Notes: a model not told the origin generated them from the sequence alone. 64,000 nucleotides of DNA from Magicicada septendecula (GCA_034769895.1 CM068375.1:254737542-254801541), one strand, 5' to 3'. Shown: positions 46,735-58,559, counted from the stretch's first letter. Numbers and translations are program-made.

Positions 46735-49059
46735 ACATGAGTGAGGCCAGAAATAACGCGAATTGTGTGTGTGTGTGTGTGTGTGTGTTCCCTGCCTTTT
46801 TATTGCAGTAATCATAATAATAAAATGGAAACGTAAACATTACATAATTGAGATATGCTTGCCTGCCACGAACGATATATTTTCTCTCACAAATGATTAC
46901 ATTAAAATGAAAAAATTATAATTTTATTGCCTGGAAACAAAATGATTTTATTAACAATTACCATTGTTTGAAAAAATTTAAATGAATATTTAAGTACTTT
47001 ACTGTTGTTAAAACGTAAAAGGTTGCAGGTAAACTACCCCTTCCCCTTAACCGATCTTCACCAAAATCAAAAGGCCTTGAGATCACTACTATTCAGGGAT
47101 GTATGCACAAAATTATTTGATTCTGTTTGAATATGCGGCAGTTACCGTTCGTCATAGAAAAAATTACCCTTGTTAAAACATAAAATGTTGCAGGTAAACT
47201 ACACTATTCCCTTAACCGATCTTCACCAGTTAACATAATAAAATGGAAACGTAAACATTACATAATTGAGATATGCTTGCCTGCCACGAACGATATATTT
47301 TCTCTCACAAATGATTTACATTAAAATGAAAAAATTATAATTTTATTGCCTGGAAACAAAATGATTTTATTAACAATTACCATTGTTTGAAAAAATTTAA
47401 ATGAATATTTAAGTACTTTACTGTTGTTAAAACGTAAAAGGTTGCAGGTAAACTACCCCTTCCCCTTAACCGATCTTCACCAAAACCAAAAGGTCTTGAG
47501 AACTCTACAATTCAGGGTTGCATGCAAAACATTATTTGATTCTGTTTGAATTTGCGGCTGTTATCGTTTGCCAAAAAAATTACCCTTGATAAAAAAACGC
47601 TGCAGGTAAACTACCCCTTTCCCTTAACCGATCTTCTCCAAAAACAATAGGTCTTGAGTACTCTACAATTCAGGGCTGTATGCAAAAACTTATTTGATTC
47701 TGTTTGAATTTGCGGCTGTTATCGTTTGCCATAGAAAATACCCTTGTTAAAACATAAAACGTAGCAGGTAAACTACCCCTTTCCTATAACCGATCTTCAC
47801 CAAAAACAATAGGTCTTGCGTACTCTACAAATTAGGGCTGTATGCAAAAACGTATTTGATTCTGTTTGAATTTGCGGCTGTTATCGTTTGCCAAAAAAAA
47901 TTACCCTTGATAAAAAAACGCTGCAGGTAAACTACCCCTTTCCCTTAACCGATCTTCTCCAAAAACAATATGTCTTGAGTACTCTACAATTCAGGGCTGT
48001 ATGCAAAAACCTATTTGATTCTGTTTGAATTTGCGGCTGTTATCGTTTGCCATAGAAAATACCCTTGTTAAAACATAAAACGTAGCAGGTAAACTACCCC
48101 TTTCCTATAACCGATCTTCACCAAAAACAATAGGTCTTGCGTACTCTACAAATTAGGGCTGTATGCAAAAACGTATTTGATTCTGTTTGAATTTGCGGCT
48201 GTTATCGTTTGCCATAGAAAGTACCCTTTTTAAAACATGAAACGTTGCAGGTAAACTACCCCTTTCCCTTAACCGATCTTCACCAAAAACAACAGGTCTT
48301 GAGAACTGTACAGTTCAGGGCTGTATGCAAAAGAGTAGTACATTCTGTTTAAATTTTTGGCTGTTATCGTTTGACATAGAAAAAAATTACCATTGATTAA
48401 AAAAAACCGTTGCAGGTAAACTACCCCTTTCCCTTAACCGATCTTCACCAAAATCAATAGGTCTTGAGTACTCTACAACTCAGGGATGCATGCAAAACAT
48501 AATTTGATTCTGTTTGTATGAGCGGCAGTTATCGTTCGTCATAGAAACAATTACTGTTGTTAAAACATAAAAGGTGGCAGGTGAACTACCCCTTTCCCTT
48601 AACCGATCTTCAAAAAAATCAACAGACTGTGAGTGCTGCATAATTCAAAAAGGTATGCAAAAGAGTAGTTGATTCTGTTTGAATTTAAGGCAATTATTGC
48701 TCGTCATAGAAAAAATTACCCTTGTTAAAACATAAAATGTTGCTGGTAAACTACACCATTCCCTTAACCGATCTTCACCAAAACCAATAGGCCTTGAGAA
48801 CTCTATAATTCACGCCTGTATTCAAAACATTATTTGATTCTGTTTGAATTTGCGGCTGTTATCGTTTACCATAGAAAAATATGGGTATGGAGAACCATAC
48901 ATAAAGTCCATGTTCTAAGATTTATATTTAAAATCATTTTCGAAATGAAATATTACCATAGAAACTACTTCTTTCTACTTACTGCTTCAACCTTAACCAC
49001 AGTAGACTCTACTGTGGTCACTAACGTATACCACCTCAAGTTATCGCACTCGATTTTCA

Positions 49060-49094
49060 CTGATGATGGAAGTCGATGGCATTGCCGAAACGTC
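49060..49094 (+). ncRNA. Hammerhead-ribozyme-like motif, module copy 2
   Basis: Identical core to copy 1: CTGATGA, imperfect stem, GAAA, CGTC. Conservation of the core between two otherwise diverged modules is what makes it worth noting. Confidence 0.4.
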
Positions 49095-49181
49095 TGCTTT
49101 TGTAGAAAACATTGGACTACGACCAAACATCCCGGGAAGGAATTTTAACAAAAACTACTTCTTTGTTGCTGATAACATTGT

Positions 49182-49222
<41 letters not shown>

Positions 49223-49470
49223 GCATAAAATTAATGGCTTGTATAAGTTAATGTTTGATCTCCATTAAGTAGTGCTCAAGTTTCCAAAGTTTTAATATTA
49301 TGATGTCCGTAATTAAAACATCAGAGCAGGTTTAGTGTGCCTGAGGGTACACCGTGGACAAAAATTTTCAACATTTCCTATTGAGCGTTGCTTAGAGTAA
49401 AGCTGCGAATCTACAGTGTACGTTTCACAGAACAAACACGCGGAAAAGAAGGAGCGCTCCGAAGTCACTC

Positions 49471-49683
49471 ATGGACCCTCAGCGTCTTGCAGAGGGTTCA
49501 TTCCCTACAGACGAACATTCTCTCTATGAATCGTTCCTCTGTAAACACATGCAGTTACACTGCCCAGCGATCCACAGGAAGCAAATCGCTATCCACGCTG
49601 GACACTTTTTCGGCTTGCACGCGTTATGTTGGCGTGGGTTTCAGCACTTTCCATTTAAAAAGCGTGCAAATGTAAGAAAATAA
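49471..49683 (+). CDS. Conserved 70-codon frame in satellite body, copy 2 (unknown)
   Basis: Same frame as at 46522, with K/T, N/H, V/L and Y/H type differences and an unbroken reading frame including the Cys/His-rich centre. No known domain is recognised and no start context or promoter is visible; treat as a conserved repeat segment that happens to be open unless expression is shown. Confidence 0.2.
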   Translation: MDPQRLAEGSFPTDEHSLYESFLCKHMQLHCPAIHRKQIAIHAGHFFGLHALCWRGFQHFPFKKRANVRK

Positions 49684-49711
49684 ATATGAATGAGGACAGA
49701 AATAACGGTGA

Positions 49712-49715
<4 letters not shown>

Positions 49716-49791
<76 letters not shown>
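49716..49791 (+). repeat. (TG)n microsatellite, interrupted
   Basis: About 38 TG dinucleotides with one TA interruption. It sits at the same place in the higher-order unit as the (TG)n tract into which the retrotransposon array was inserted at 4643. Confidence 0.95.
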
Positions 49792-51099
49792 CCCTGCGTT
49801 TTTATTGCAGTAATCATAATAATAAAATGGAAACGTAAACTATACATAATTGAGATATGCTTGCCTGCCACGAACGATATATTTTCTCTCATACATGATT
49901 TACATTAAAATGAAAAAATTATAATTTTATGCCTGGCAACAAAATTATTTTATTTTTAACAATTACCATTGTTTGAAAAAGTTTAAATGAATTTTCAAGT
50001 ACTTTACTGTTGTTAAAAAGTAAAAGGTAGCAGGTAAACTACCCCTTCCCCTTAACCGATCATCATCAAAATCAAAAGGCCTTGAGATCACTACAATTCA
50101 GGGATGTATGCAAAAGATTAATTGATTCTGTTTGAATATGCGGCAGTTACCGTTCGTCATAGAAAAATTACCCTTGTTAAAACATAAAATGTTGCAGGTA
50201 AACTACACTATTCCCTTAACCGATCTTCACCAAAACCAAAAGGTCTTGAAAACTTTACAATTCAGGGCTGTATGCAAAACATTATTTGATTCTGTTTGAA
50301 TTTGCGGCTGTTATCGTTTGCCATAGAAAATACCCTTGTTAAAACATAAAACGTAGCAGGTAAACTACCCCTTTCCTATAACCGATCTTCACCAAAAACA
50401 ACAGGTCTTGAGTAATCTACAAATCAGGGCTGTATGCAAAAACTTATTTGATTCTGTTTGAATTTGTGGCTGTTATCGTTTGCCAAAAAAAATTACCCTT
50501 GATAAAAAAAACGCTGCTGGTAAACTACCCCTTTCCTATAACCGATCTTCACCAAAAACAATAGGTCTTGAGTACTCTACAAGTCAGGGCTGTATGCAAA
50601 AACTTATTTGATTCTGTTTGAATTTGCGGCTGTTATTGTTTGCCATAGAAAATACCCTTTTTAAAACATAAAACGTTGCAGGTAAACTACCCCTTTCCCT
50701 TAACCGATCTTCACCAAAAACAACAGGTCTTGAGTACTCTACAATTCAGAGCTGTATGCAAACGAGTAGTAGATTCTGTTTAAATTTGCGGCTGTTATCG
50801 TTTGACATAGAAAACAATTACCCTTGATTAAAAAAAAGTTGCAGGTAAACTACCCCTTTCCCTTAACCGATCTTCACCAAAAACAACAGGTCTTGAGTCC
50901 TCTACAAATCAAGGCTGCATGCAAAAATTGTTTGATTCTGTTTGAATTTGCGGTTGTTATCGTTTGCCATAGAAAAAAAATCTACAGATAGACACACAGA
51001 CACTTTTCGAAAAATGACTTTTTTTCATGTTTTGAGTGTAGTACAATCAGAATCTGCAATAATCTCGAACACGATTTTTTTGCCATCACTATACCGGTA

Positions 51100-51126
51100 C
51101 TTCCATTTCCTTAAGGAACATGGAAG
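51100..51126. repeat. Hairpin in the accessory satellite module
   Basis: CTTCCATTTCC, TTAA, GGAACATGGAAG forms a near-perfect inverted repeat. It recurs at about 45475-45500, 51583-51608 and, inverted, 53330-53356, always at the end of the same module. Confidence 0.8.
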
Positions 51127-52322
51127 TAAAAAATTACCCTTGATAAGAAAAAACGTTTCTGGCAAACTACACCATTCCCTCAACCAATCTTCACCAAAAA
51201 CAGTAGGTCTTGAGTACTCTACACATAAGGGCTCTATGCAAAACATTATTTGATTTTGTTTGAATTTGCGGCTGTTATTGTTTGCCATAAAAAAAAATTG
51301 CCCTTGATTAAAAGAAGACGTTGCCGGTAAAATACCCCTTTCCCTTAACTGATCTGCACCAAAAACAATAGGTCGTAAGTACTCTGCAAATAAGGGGTGA
51401 ATGCAATACATTATTGTTTCTGTTTGCATTTGCGGCTGTTATCGTTTGCCATAAAAAAACTCTACACACACACACACACACACACATTTCAAAAAATGAC
51501 TTTTTTTTCATGTTTTGAGTGTAGTACAATCAGAATCAGCAATAATCTCGAATACGATTTTGTTTTTGTCATCACCATACTTCCATTTCCTTAAAGAACA
51601 TGGAAGTAAAAATTACCCTTCATAAAAAAGAAACGTTGCCAGTAAACTACCCCTTTCCCTTAACCGATCTTTACCTAAAAAAATAGGTCTTGAGTACTCT
51701 ACAAATCAGGGCTGTATGCAAAAAATTATTTGATTCTGTTTGAATTTGCGTCTGTTATCGTTTGCCATAGAAAATACCCTTGTTAAAACATAAAACGTTG
51801 CAGGTAAACTACCCCTTTTGTTTAACTGATCTTCACCAAAAACAATAGGTCTTGAGAACTCCATAATTCAGGGTTGTATGCGAAACATTATTTGATTCTA
51901 TTTGAATCTGCGGCTGTTATCGTTTGCCAAAAAAAAAAATTACTCTTGATGAAAAAAACCGTTGCAGGTAAACTACCCCTTTCCCTTAACCGATCTTCAC
52001 CAAAAACAATAGGTCGTGAATACTCTACAAATCACGGCTGTACACAAAAAATTATTTGATTCTGTTTGAATATGCGGCAGTTACCGTTCGTCATAAAAAA
52101 AATTACCCTTGTTAAAACAAAATGTTGCTGGTAAACTACCCTATTCCCTTAACCGATCTTCACCAAAACCAAAAGGTCTTGAGAACTCTACAATTCAGGG
52201 CTGTATGCATAACATTATTTGATTTTAAATCCTTAAATTTTTAGTGACCGTCAATCAGTGAATGTTTTAGTGGATGGTTAGTGAGGATCGGTCAATAATA
52301 CAACTTTTAGTTATTTTGCGTC

Positions 52323-52354
52323 GACGTTTCGACAATATTTATTGTCATCTTCAG
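52323..52354 (-). ncRNA. Hammerhead-like motif of a Penelope-type end
   Basis: On the minus strand CTGAAGA, T, then GACAAT and ATTGTC as a perfect 6-bp stem around AAAT, then GAAACGTC. This fits CUGANGA...GAAA...GUC with one extra base before the stem, as in the satellite module. From general knowledge, similar CTGAAGATGAC...GTCGAAACGTC segments are common at ends of Penelope-like elements. Activity is not shown by sequence alone. Confidence 0.45.
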
Positions 52355-53084
52355 GACCTGTGTGAAATACAATAGAAATATCGAACATAACGAAACAATT
52401 AAATATTCGGGTGAACGTGTTGGTGATGTGAGTGTGTGTGTGTGCGTATGTATGTATCATTTTTTATGTGAAGACTTATGATAGTTTGTTTACATCTTCA
52501 AATTATCTTTAAGAAAGCGAGCAAATTATAGTATGAGAGAACTTAATTTATACAGTATTACAATTTAAATTACTAAATATAATGTTATTTTAATTAATTA
52601 AACAAACAGTAATCAACAATTGGATATTAGATTGGTACATAAATTGTTTATACCTACAACAGTCAACATATAGCAAAGTAATATATTACCTATAACTAAA
52701 ACAGATTAGGTGATGTTCACTACGTAATTATTAAAAGTTATTTTTACCATGTTTCACTCCGTACTGGTGTTAACAAACAATCATAATTTAGAAACATACA
52801 ATTTACACAATATTGTAAAACATTACGACTTAAATCAGCTAGTTGACAAAAGTTACAAACAAAAGTTTCTGGTAAATTTTACTAACAGGTAAACTTGGAT
52901 AATACGGTAATTGTAATCATATTGTAAAATATAGTCAAGAGTACTATAGAATAATGTAATTTATGTATGTGTCCACAATCACCCTTCTCTTTCACCCATG
53001 CTCCCCCCGCCAGTCCTTCTCACAGCCTCTCACTCTAACCTGAAATCGATCTATCACTCACTATCACCCCACTCACTCAATCAC

Positions 53085-53148
<64 letters not shown>

Positions 53149-53209
53149 ACATCTCACTCACTGTCTCCCTTCTTCCCTCTCTCACTCTTCCACCATTCGC
53201 TCTCACACA

Positions 53210-53246
<37 letters not shown>

Positions 53247-53284
53247 TCTCCCTCTCATTATCTCTCTCTCTCTCTCTCTCTCAT
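53085..53284 (+). repeat. (CT)n microsatellites
   Basis: Two long CT runs (about 53085-53143 and 53213-53281) separated by C/T-rich sequence. Frames reading Ser-Leu repeats through them are artefacts. Confidence 0.95.
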
Positions 53285-53324
53285 TTGTCATTGTCCACGA
53301 TTGGCACTCTAAAACATTCACCAT

Positions 53325-55950
53325 TTTACTTCCATGTTCCTTAAGGAAATGGAAGTATGGTGATGGCAAAAAAAATCGTGTTCGAGATTATTGCAGATTC
53401 TGATTGTACTACACTCAAAACATGAAAAAAAGTCGTTTTTCGAAAAGTGTCTGTGTGTGTGTCTGTCTGTCTATCTGTCTATGTGTGTGTCTGTAGATTT
53501 TTTTTCTATGGCAAACGATAACAGCCGCAAATTCAAACAGAATCAAATAATTTTTTGCATACAGCCCTGATTTGTAGAGTACTCGCGACCTATTGTTTTT
53601 GGTGAAGATCGGTTGAGGGAAAGGGGTAGTTTACCTGCAACGGTTTTTTTTTATCAAGGGTAATTTTGTTTGTTTGGCAAACGATAACAGCCGCAAATTC
53701 AAACAGAATCAAATAATGTTTCGCATACAGCCCTGAATTGTAGAGTTCTCAAGATCTGTTGATTTTGGTAAAGATCGGTTAAGGGAAAGGGGTAGTTTAC
53801 CTGCACCGTTTTATGTTTTAAGAAGGGTATTTTTTATGGCAAACGATAACAGCCGCAAATTCAAACATAATCAAATAATGTTTTGCATACTGCCCTGAAT
53901 TGTACAGCTCTAAAGACCTTTTGTTTTTGGTGAAGATCGGTTAAGGGAAAGGGGTAGTTTACCTGCAACGTTTTATGTTTTAAAAGGGTATTTTCTATGG
54001 CAAACGATAAGAGCCGCAAATTCAAACAGAATCAAATACGTTTTTGCATACAGTCCTGATTTCTTGATTACTAAAGACCTATTGTTTTTGGTGAAGATCG
54101 TTTAAGGGAAAGGGGTAGTTTACCTGCCACGTTTTTTGTTTTATCAAGGGTATTTTGTATGGCAAACGATAACAGCCGCAAATTCACACAAAATCGTATA
54201 ATATTTTGCATACAACCCTAAATTGGAGAGTTCTCAAGACCTGTCGTTTTTGGTGAAGATCGGTTAAGGGAAAGGGGTAGTTTACCTGCAACGGTTTTTT
54301 ATCAAGGGTAATTTTTGTCTATGGTAAACGATAACAGCCGCAAATTCAAACAGAATCAAATGATGTTTTGCATACAGCCCTGTATTGTAGAGTTCTCAAT
54401 ACCTATTGGTGTTGGTGAAGATCGGTTAAGGGAAAGGGGTAGTTTACCTGCAACGTTTTATGTTTTAAAAGGGTATTTTCTATGGCAAACGATAAGAGCC
54501 GCAAATTCAAACAGAATCAAATACGTTTTTGCATACAGTCCTGTTTTGTTGAGTACTAAAGACCTATTGTTTTTGGTGAAGATCGGTTAAGGAAAAGGGG
54601 TAGTTTACCTGACACGTTTTTTGTTTTATCAAGGGTATTTTATATGGCAAAAAAATAACAGCCGCAAATTCAAACAGAATCATATAATATTTTGCATACA
54701 GCCCTGAAATGTAAAGTTCTCAAGACCTGTTGGTTTTGGTGAAGATCGGTTAAGGGAATAGGGTTGTTTACCAGCAACATTTTATGTTTTATCATGGTAA
54801 TTTTTTTTTTGACGAACGATAACTGCCGGACATTACAACAGAATCAACTACTCTTCTGCATACCTTTTTGAATTATACAGAACTCAAGGTCTGTCGATTT
54901 TGTTGAAGATCGGTTAAGGGAAAGGGGTAGTTTACCTGCAACGTTTTATGTTTTAACAAGGGTATTTTTTCTATGACGAATGATAACAGCCGCAAATTCA
55001 AACAGAATCAAATAATTGTTTGCATGCAGGCCTGAATTGTAGAGTACCCAAGACCTGTCGTTTTTGATGAAGATCGGTTAAGGGAAAGGGGTAGTTTACC
55101 TACAACGGTTTTTTATCAAGGGTAATTTTTTGCTATAGTAAACGATAACAGCCGCAAATTCAAACAGAATCAAATGATGTTTTGCATACAGCCCTGTATT
55201 GTAGAGTTCTCAATACCTATTGGTGTTGGTGAAGATCGGCTAAGGGAAAGGGGTAGTTTACCAGCAACATTTTATGTTTTAACAAGGGTAATTTTTTATA
55301 TGACGAATGATAACTGCCGTAAATTCAAACAGAATCAACTAGGTTTTTGCATACCTTTTTGAACTAAAGAGAACTCAAGGTCTGTTCATTTTGTTGAAGA
55401 TCGGTTAAGGGAAGGGGTAGTTTATCAGCAACGTTTTATGTTTTAAAAAGGGTAATTTTTTTATGACGAACGATAACTGCCGAAAATTCAATGAGAATCA
55501 AATAATTTTTTGCACCCTTTCCTGAGTTGCAGAGAGCTCAAGGTCTATTGATTTTGGTGAAGATCAGTTTAGGGAAAGGGGTAGTTTACCTGCAACATTT
55601 TATGTTGTAACAAGAGAAATGTTTCCATGACGAACGATAACTGCCGCACATTCAAACAGAATCAAATATTTTTTTGCATGCTTCCCTGAATTGTAGAGGA
55701 CGGAAGGTCTGTTGATTTTGGAGAAGATCGGTTAAGAGAAAGGGGTAGTTTACCTGAAACATTTTATGATTTAACAAGAGTAAAGTACTTAATTTTTATA
55801 AATAAAGTATCCTGATAAGAAGCTCATAGTAATCCACTGTAGAAACGTAGATGAAATATCTATAAATGAAGAGGTTAGGTGAACGGGGTGGGGGTAATTT
55901 TCTATTATTAAAAATTATAGTTAATGGTGGAGGGGAGAATTTTTTATATG
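53325..55950 (-). repeat. Inverted satellite arm, about 14 monomers
   Basis: The minus strand reads the same 160-165-bp monomer as the direct arm (TTTACCTGCAAC on the plus strand about every 160 bp from 53625 to 55755). The arm is bounded at its inner edge by the accessory module (53325-53450) and at its outer edge by the module seen at 45530-45760, here 55790-55950. Confidence 0.85.
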
Positions 55951-56251
55951 TGTACTACGTTATCGGCAACAAAGAAGTAGTTTTTTGTTAAAATTGCTTC
56001 CCGGGCTCTTTAGCCGTAGTCCAATGTTTTCTGCAAAACCAGACTTTTCGGCAGTGCCATCGACTGCCATCATCGGTGAAAATCGAGTGCAAAAACGTGA
56101 GGTGGTATACGTTACTGACCACAGTACTGTGGTTAATGCTGAAGCAATAAGTAGAAAGACGTAGTTTCTATGGAAATATTTCATTTCGAATATGATTTTA
56201 AATATAAATCTTAGAACATGGAAGTCATGTATGGTTCTCCATACCGATATT
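55951..56251 (-). repeat. Hammerhead-motif module, inverted copy
   Basis: Reverse complement of the modules at 45956 and 48878, from AATATCGGTATGGAG at 56251 down to GTACACA near 55951. The motif core at 56042-56076 reads CCGATGA instead of CTGATGA, so a residue required in the catalytic core is changed, while its stem (GGCAGT / ACTGCC) is perfect. Confidence 0.8.
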
Positions 56252-56502
56252 TTATTACACTATCATCCTCATATAAATAGAGAATTATGCACACGATAAC
56301 AGAATTGATTTACCAACTTGTATTAAAGGGTTACAGACTTTATAACACAACAGTATAGATACAGATCTATTATATGAAAATGGTTATTACTTAATATTTA
56401 CATTTTGGTCAATGTTATTTACTTGGAACTTGGTCTATACAGAATACCATAGTCAATGTAGTTCAAATATATGTCGGTCATAATCTCTGTCACATGCTCC
56501 CT

Positions 56503-56557
<55 letters not shown>

Positions 56558-56640
56558 TCTCTCTCTCTCTCACTCTATTCTAAACAGATATATACCACAA
56601 ATCTAACACGTAGACGTGTACATACACACACGGTAGAACT

Positions 56641-56677
<37 letters not shown>

Positions 56678-57120
56678 ACAAAACAACCTCACAAGTCAAC
56701 TACACATTCGAGAATCCATACATAAATATAACACTATTTTATTCACTTATTTTTATCATCTAAGTGTAAATTATGCACAACGGAGATGCCCACCGTACTG
56801 AGTTTAAAACTGATCGAATATGTGTCTATAAGAAATGTTATATGTTCCTTAGCTAATACTAAATAATATGATCAGTGAGACACTTACAATTGTTGCTGAC
56901 GCCAAACACACAACTGTAAATTTTCCCTGACCAACACCTTATTATAAAGCAGAACAGACGACCCTTGTACATTTGTAGGAAATTAAGTAACATGTGTTCG
57001 GAAGACAGTTGAGAAAGATTTGCACTAGGGGGGAGTGTGACACTAATTAAAATCTAACGACAAGCTGGCCACTAATGACCAACACATCCTGTAGGTAGAC
57101 TACTGATTATTTCTTCAAAT
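56252..57120. other. Non-coding DNA downstream of the PLE ORF
   Basis: In PLE orientation this is the 3' side. It contains (AC)n at about 56648-56680, (CT)n at about 56503-56572, and no ORF. Whether it is PLE 3' untranslated sequence or host DNA cannot be told from one copy. Confidence 0.5.
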
Positions 57121-58530
57121 TCATGTTTTGACGGTGTGTATAAGTTGAGCATAACTGGACGAGAGGTTTTGAGTATCAGTGCGAAAATTAATGGAGTGAG
57201 GGTCACTTTTAATTTGAATCATTTCCAGTACGCATCTTTTGAAATAATTATTTTCGTAATATTTAATTTGGGTGTTGTTGAAGTCAAATTCATGGCCGGT
57301 GTTTAAATGGTGAGATACTAAAGCGTTGGGGTTATCATTATGGTTTTTTTTTATGGCAGTCATACCTATGTGACAAATTCTCTTATGTAAATATTGGGAC
57401 GTAATACCAGTGTAAGTGGCTGGACAGTCATTGCATTGGATAGTGTATACGACATTAGATCGTTTATCTTTGGATGTCGGGTCTTTGAGGCTTGAGAAGA
57501 GAGATCGAACAGTATGTTGGTTTTTGAATGCTAAAGTTTTTTGAATTTTTGATAGGCATTTTTTAAGTTTTTCAGAAAGCCCTTTAACATAAGTTGTAGA
57601 AAAGTACGAGCCAGCGTTAGGCTCAGGTGTGTTAGATTGTGCAGATGTAAAATTGGGGCTCAGCTGATTTGCGCGATGTTTATGAATTACCTGTTTGATT
57701 ATGTGGTCTGGGTAACCATTGTTTTTGAAAATCTTAAATACTAATTCCGTGTTTTTTTGATGAAATGATTGATCACTTAGACCGGTGGCTCTCTTATATA
57801 GCGAGTGGATTAAGTTAGTTTTTAGATGTATGGGATGGTTGGAATTAAAATGCAGATATCTACCGGAGTTGGTGGGTTTTATGAACCAATCAGTGACTAT
57901 AGTACCATCTGTCTGTCTAATAACCTTGGTATCAAGAAATGAAATGGAACTATTCTGTTCGTGCTCTATTGTGAACTGTATTCGTTTAAAGCCCATTAGT
58001 TTGGAATTGAACAGAGATAAGATTGTGTCGTGTTGGTCATATGGAATACATGTTATAATATCGTCCACGTATTTATATAGGAAGGGGAGTTTAAATGGTA
58101 GCGTAGGGATAACTATGTCAAGAAACTGGTTCATGGTAATGTCAGCTAAGATGGGCCCGAGACTGCTACCCATAGCGGTGTTTAAAGAAGTAGTGGGGTC
58201 CCTATTAAGCTTAACATATGTATCACAATCCCCTACTAATGAATTCATTCTATTGAAATACTCAGTTTTATACATGATAACTGTCTTGTTAGATTTATCT
58301 GCTTGCAGTACTAAAATGTCATTATTGTCTGATAAGAAGTGTTTGGTGGCTTTACAAACAGTAGCCAGCTGGGTGTTTTGGTGTTTTTTATTTTTATTTG
58401 ATTTATTTTTGTTAATGTGATTAGTAATAATATTAATACATTCGCTCCTGACAATTTCTGGATATTTATCTTCAGGTAGGTTGTGAAGAACGTGTTCTGA
58501 TAATCGCATCCCCACCGAGAAAATTATCAC
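57121..58530 (-). pseudogene. Penelope-like element ORF: RT plus GIY-YIG endonuclease, defective
   Basis: An open frame of 469 codons. The N-terminal part has the pre-catalytic block ILVLQADKSNKTVIM followed by DCDTYVKLNRDP. It then jumps to AMGSSLGPILADI, the catalytic YVDDIITC box, the SFLDTKV.R box, and a C-terminal GIY-YIG-type endonuclease (VVYTIQCNDC, then YTGITSQYLHKRICH, then the NTGHEFDF block). These blocks in this order are diagnostic of Penelope-like elements, which prime reverse transcription at a nick. The region normally between KLNRDP and AMGS, containing RT motifs up to the first catalytic Asp, is missing without loss of frame, so the protein cannot be an active polymerase. 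The Glu usually next to the endonuclease His also seems absent. The first eight codons come from flanking DNA, so the 5' end is truncated. Confidence 0.85.
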
Positions 58531-58557
58531 CGAAGTAGAACACGTTCTTCACAACCT
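58478..58557. repeat. Inverted repeat at the PLE 5' end
   Basis: A 21-base arm at 58478-58498 (within the PLE frame) is repeated as its exact reverse complement at 58537-58557, separated by 38 bases. The arm is PLE sequence, so a short piece of the element lies inverted next to its own truncated 5' end. Such junctions are typical of PLE and LINE insertions with 5' inversion. Confidence 0.85.
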
Positions 58558-58559
58558 GT

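Larger units (their letters stand above)
45956..48877 (+). repeat. Satellite higher-order unit, copy 1 (about 2.9 kb)
   Basis: Order: hammerhead-motif module (45956-46256); body with conserved 70-codon frame (46257-46763); (TG)n (46764-46790); spacer with conserved ATGGAAACGTAAAC (46791-46985); then about a dozen 160-165-bp monomers to 48877, each with GCAGGTAAACTACCCC, CGATCTTCACCAAAA and GATTCTGTTTGAATTTGCGG blocks. A spacer piece of about 400 bp (from 46816) is duplicated at 47236. The monomers differ from each other by 5-15% by eye, so this satellite is much older than the LTR array. Confidence 0.8.
48878..52223 (+). repeat. Satellite higher-order unit, copy 2 (about 3.3 kb)
   Basis: Same order as copy 1: hammerhead-motif module (48878-49188), an (AT)n tract (49189-49215), body, long interrupted (TG)n (49716-49791), spacer, then about a dozen monomers to 52223. 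Two accessory modules (about 51003-51128 and 51486-51610) interrupt the monomers. Monomer period measured between GCAGGTAAAC cores is 159-165 bp. Confidence 0.8.
52224..53324. other. Spacer between the direct and inverted satellite arms
   Basis: About 52224-52400 looks like the end of a different Penelope-type element on the minus strand. The middle (52400-53000) is AT-rich with no ORF. 53000-53284 is a C/T-rich tract with two long (CT)n runs. No gene is supported. Confidence 0.6.

Noticed and set aside
52998..53369. Ser/Leu- and Arg/Glu-repeat frames through CT tracts
   Set aside because: Microsatellite translation only; the same applies to TG- and CA-rich frames at 49641-49908 and 56471-56725.
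54315..55362. Frames of 62-91 codons in the inverted satellite arm
   Set aside because: They recur with the monomer period and are open by chance across repeats; 51025-51429 and 48834-49148 are similar.
46990..55780. CRISPR-like array
   Set aside because: The 160-165-bp monomers diverge gradually over their full length, without identical short repeats and unique spacers, and the DNA is eukaryotic.
57785..58420. 211-codon plus-strand frame
   Set aside because: Antisense shadow of the Penelope-like ORF; no motif.
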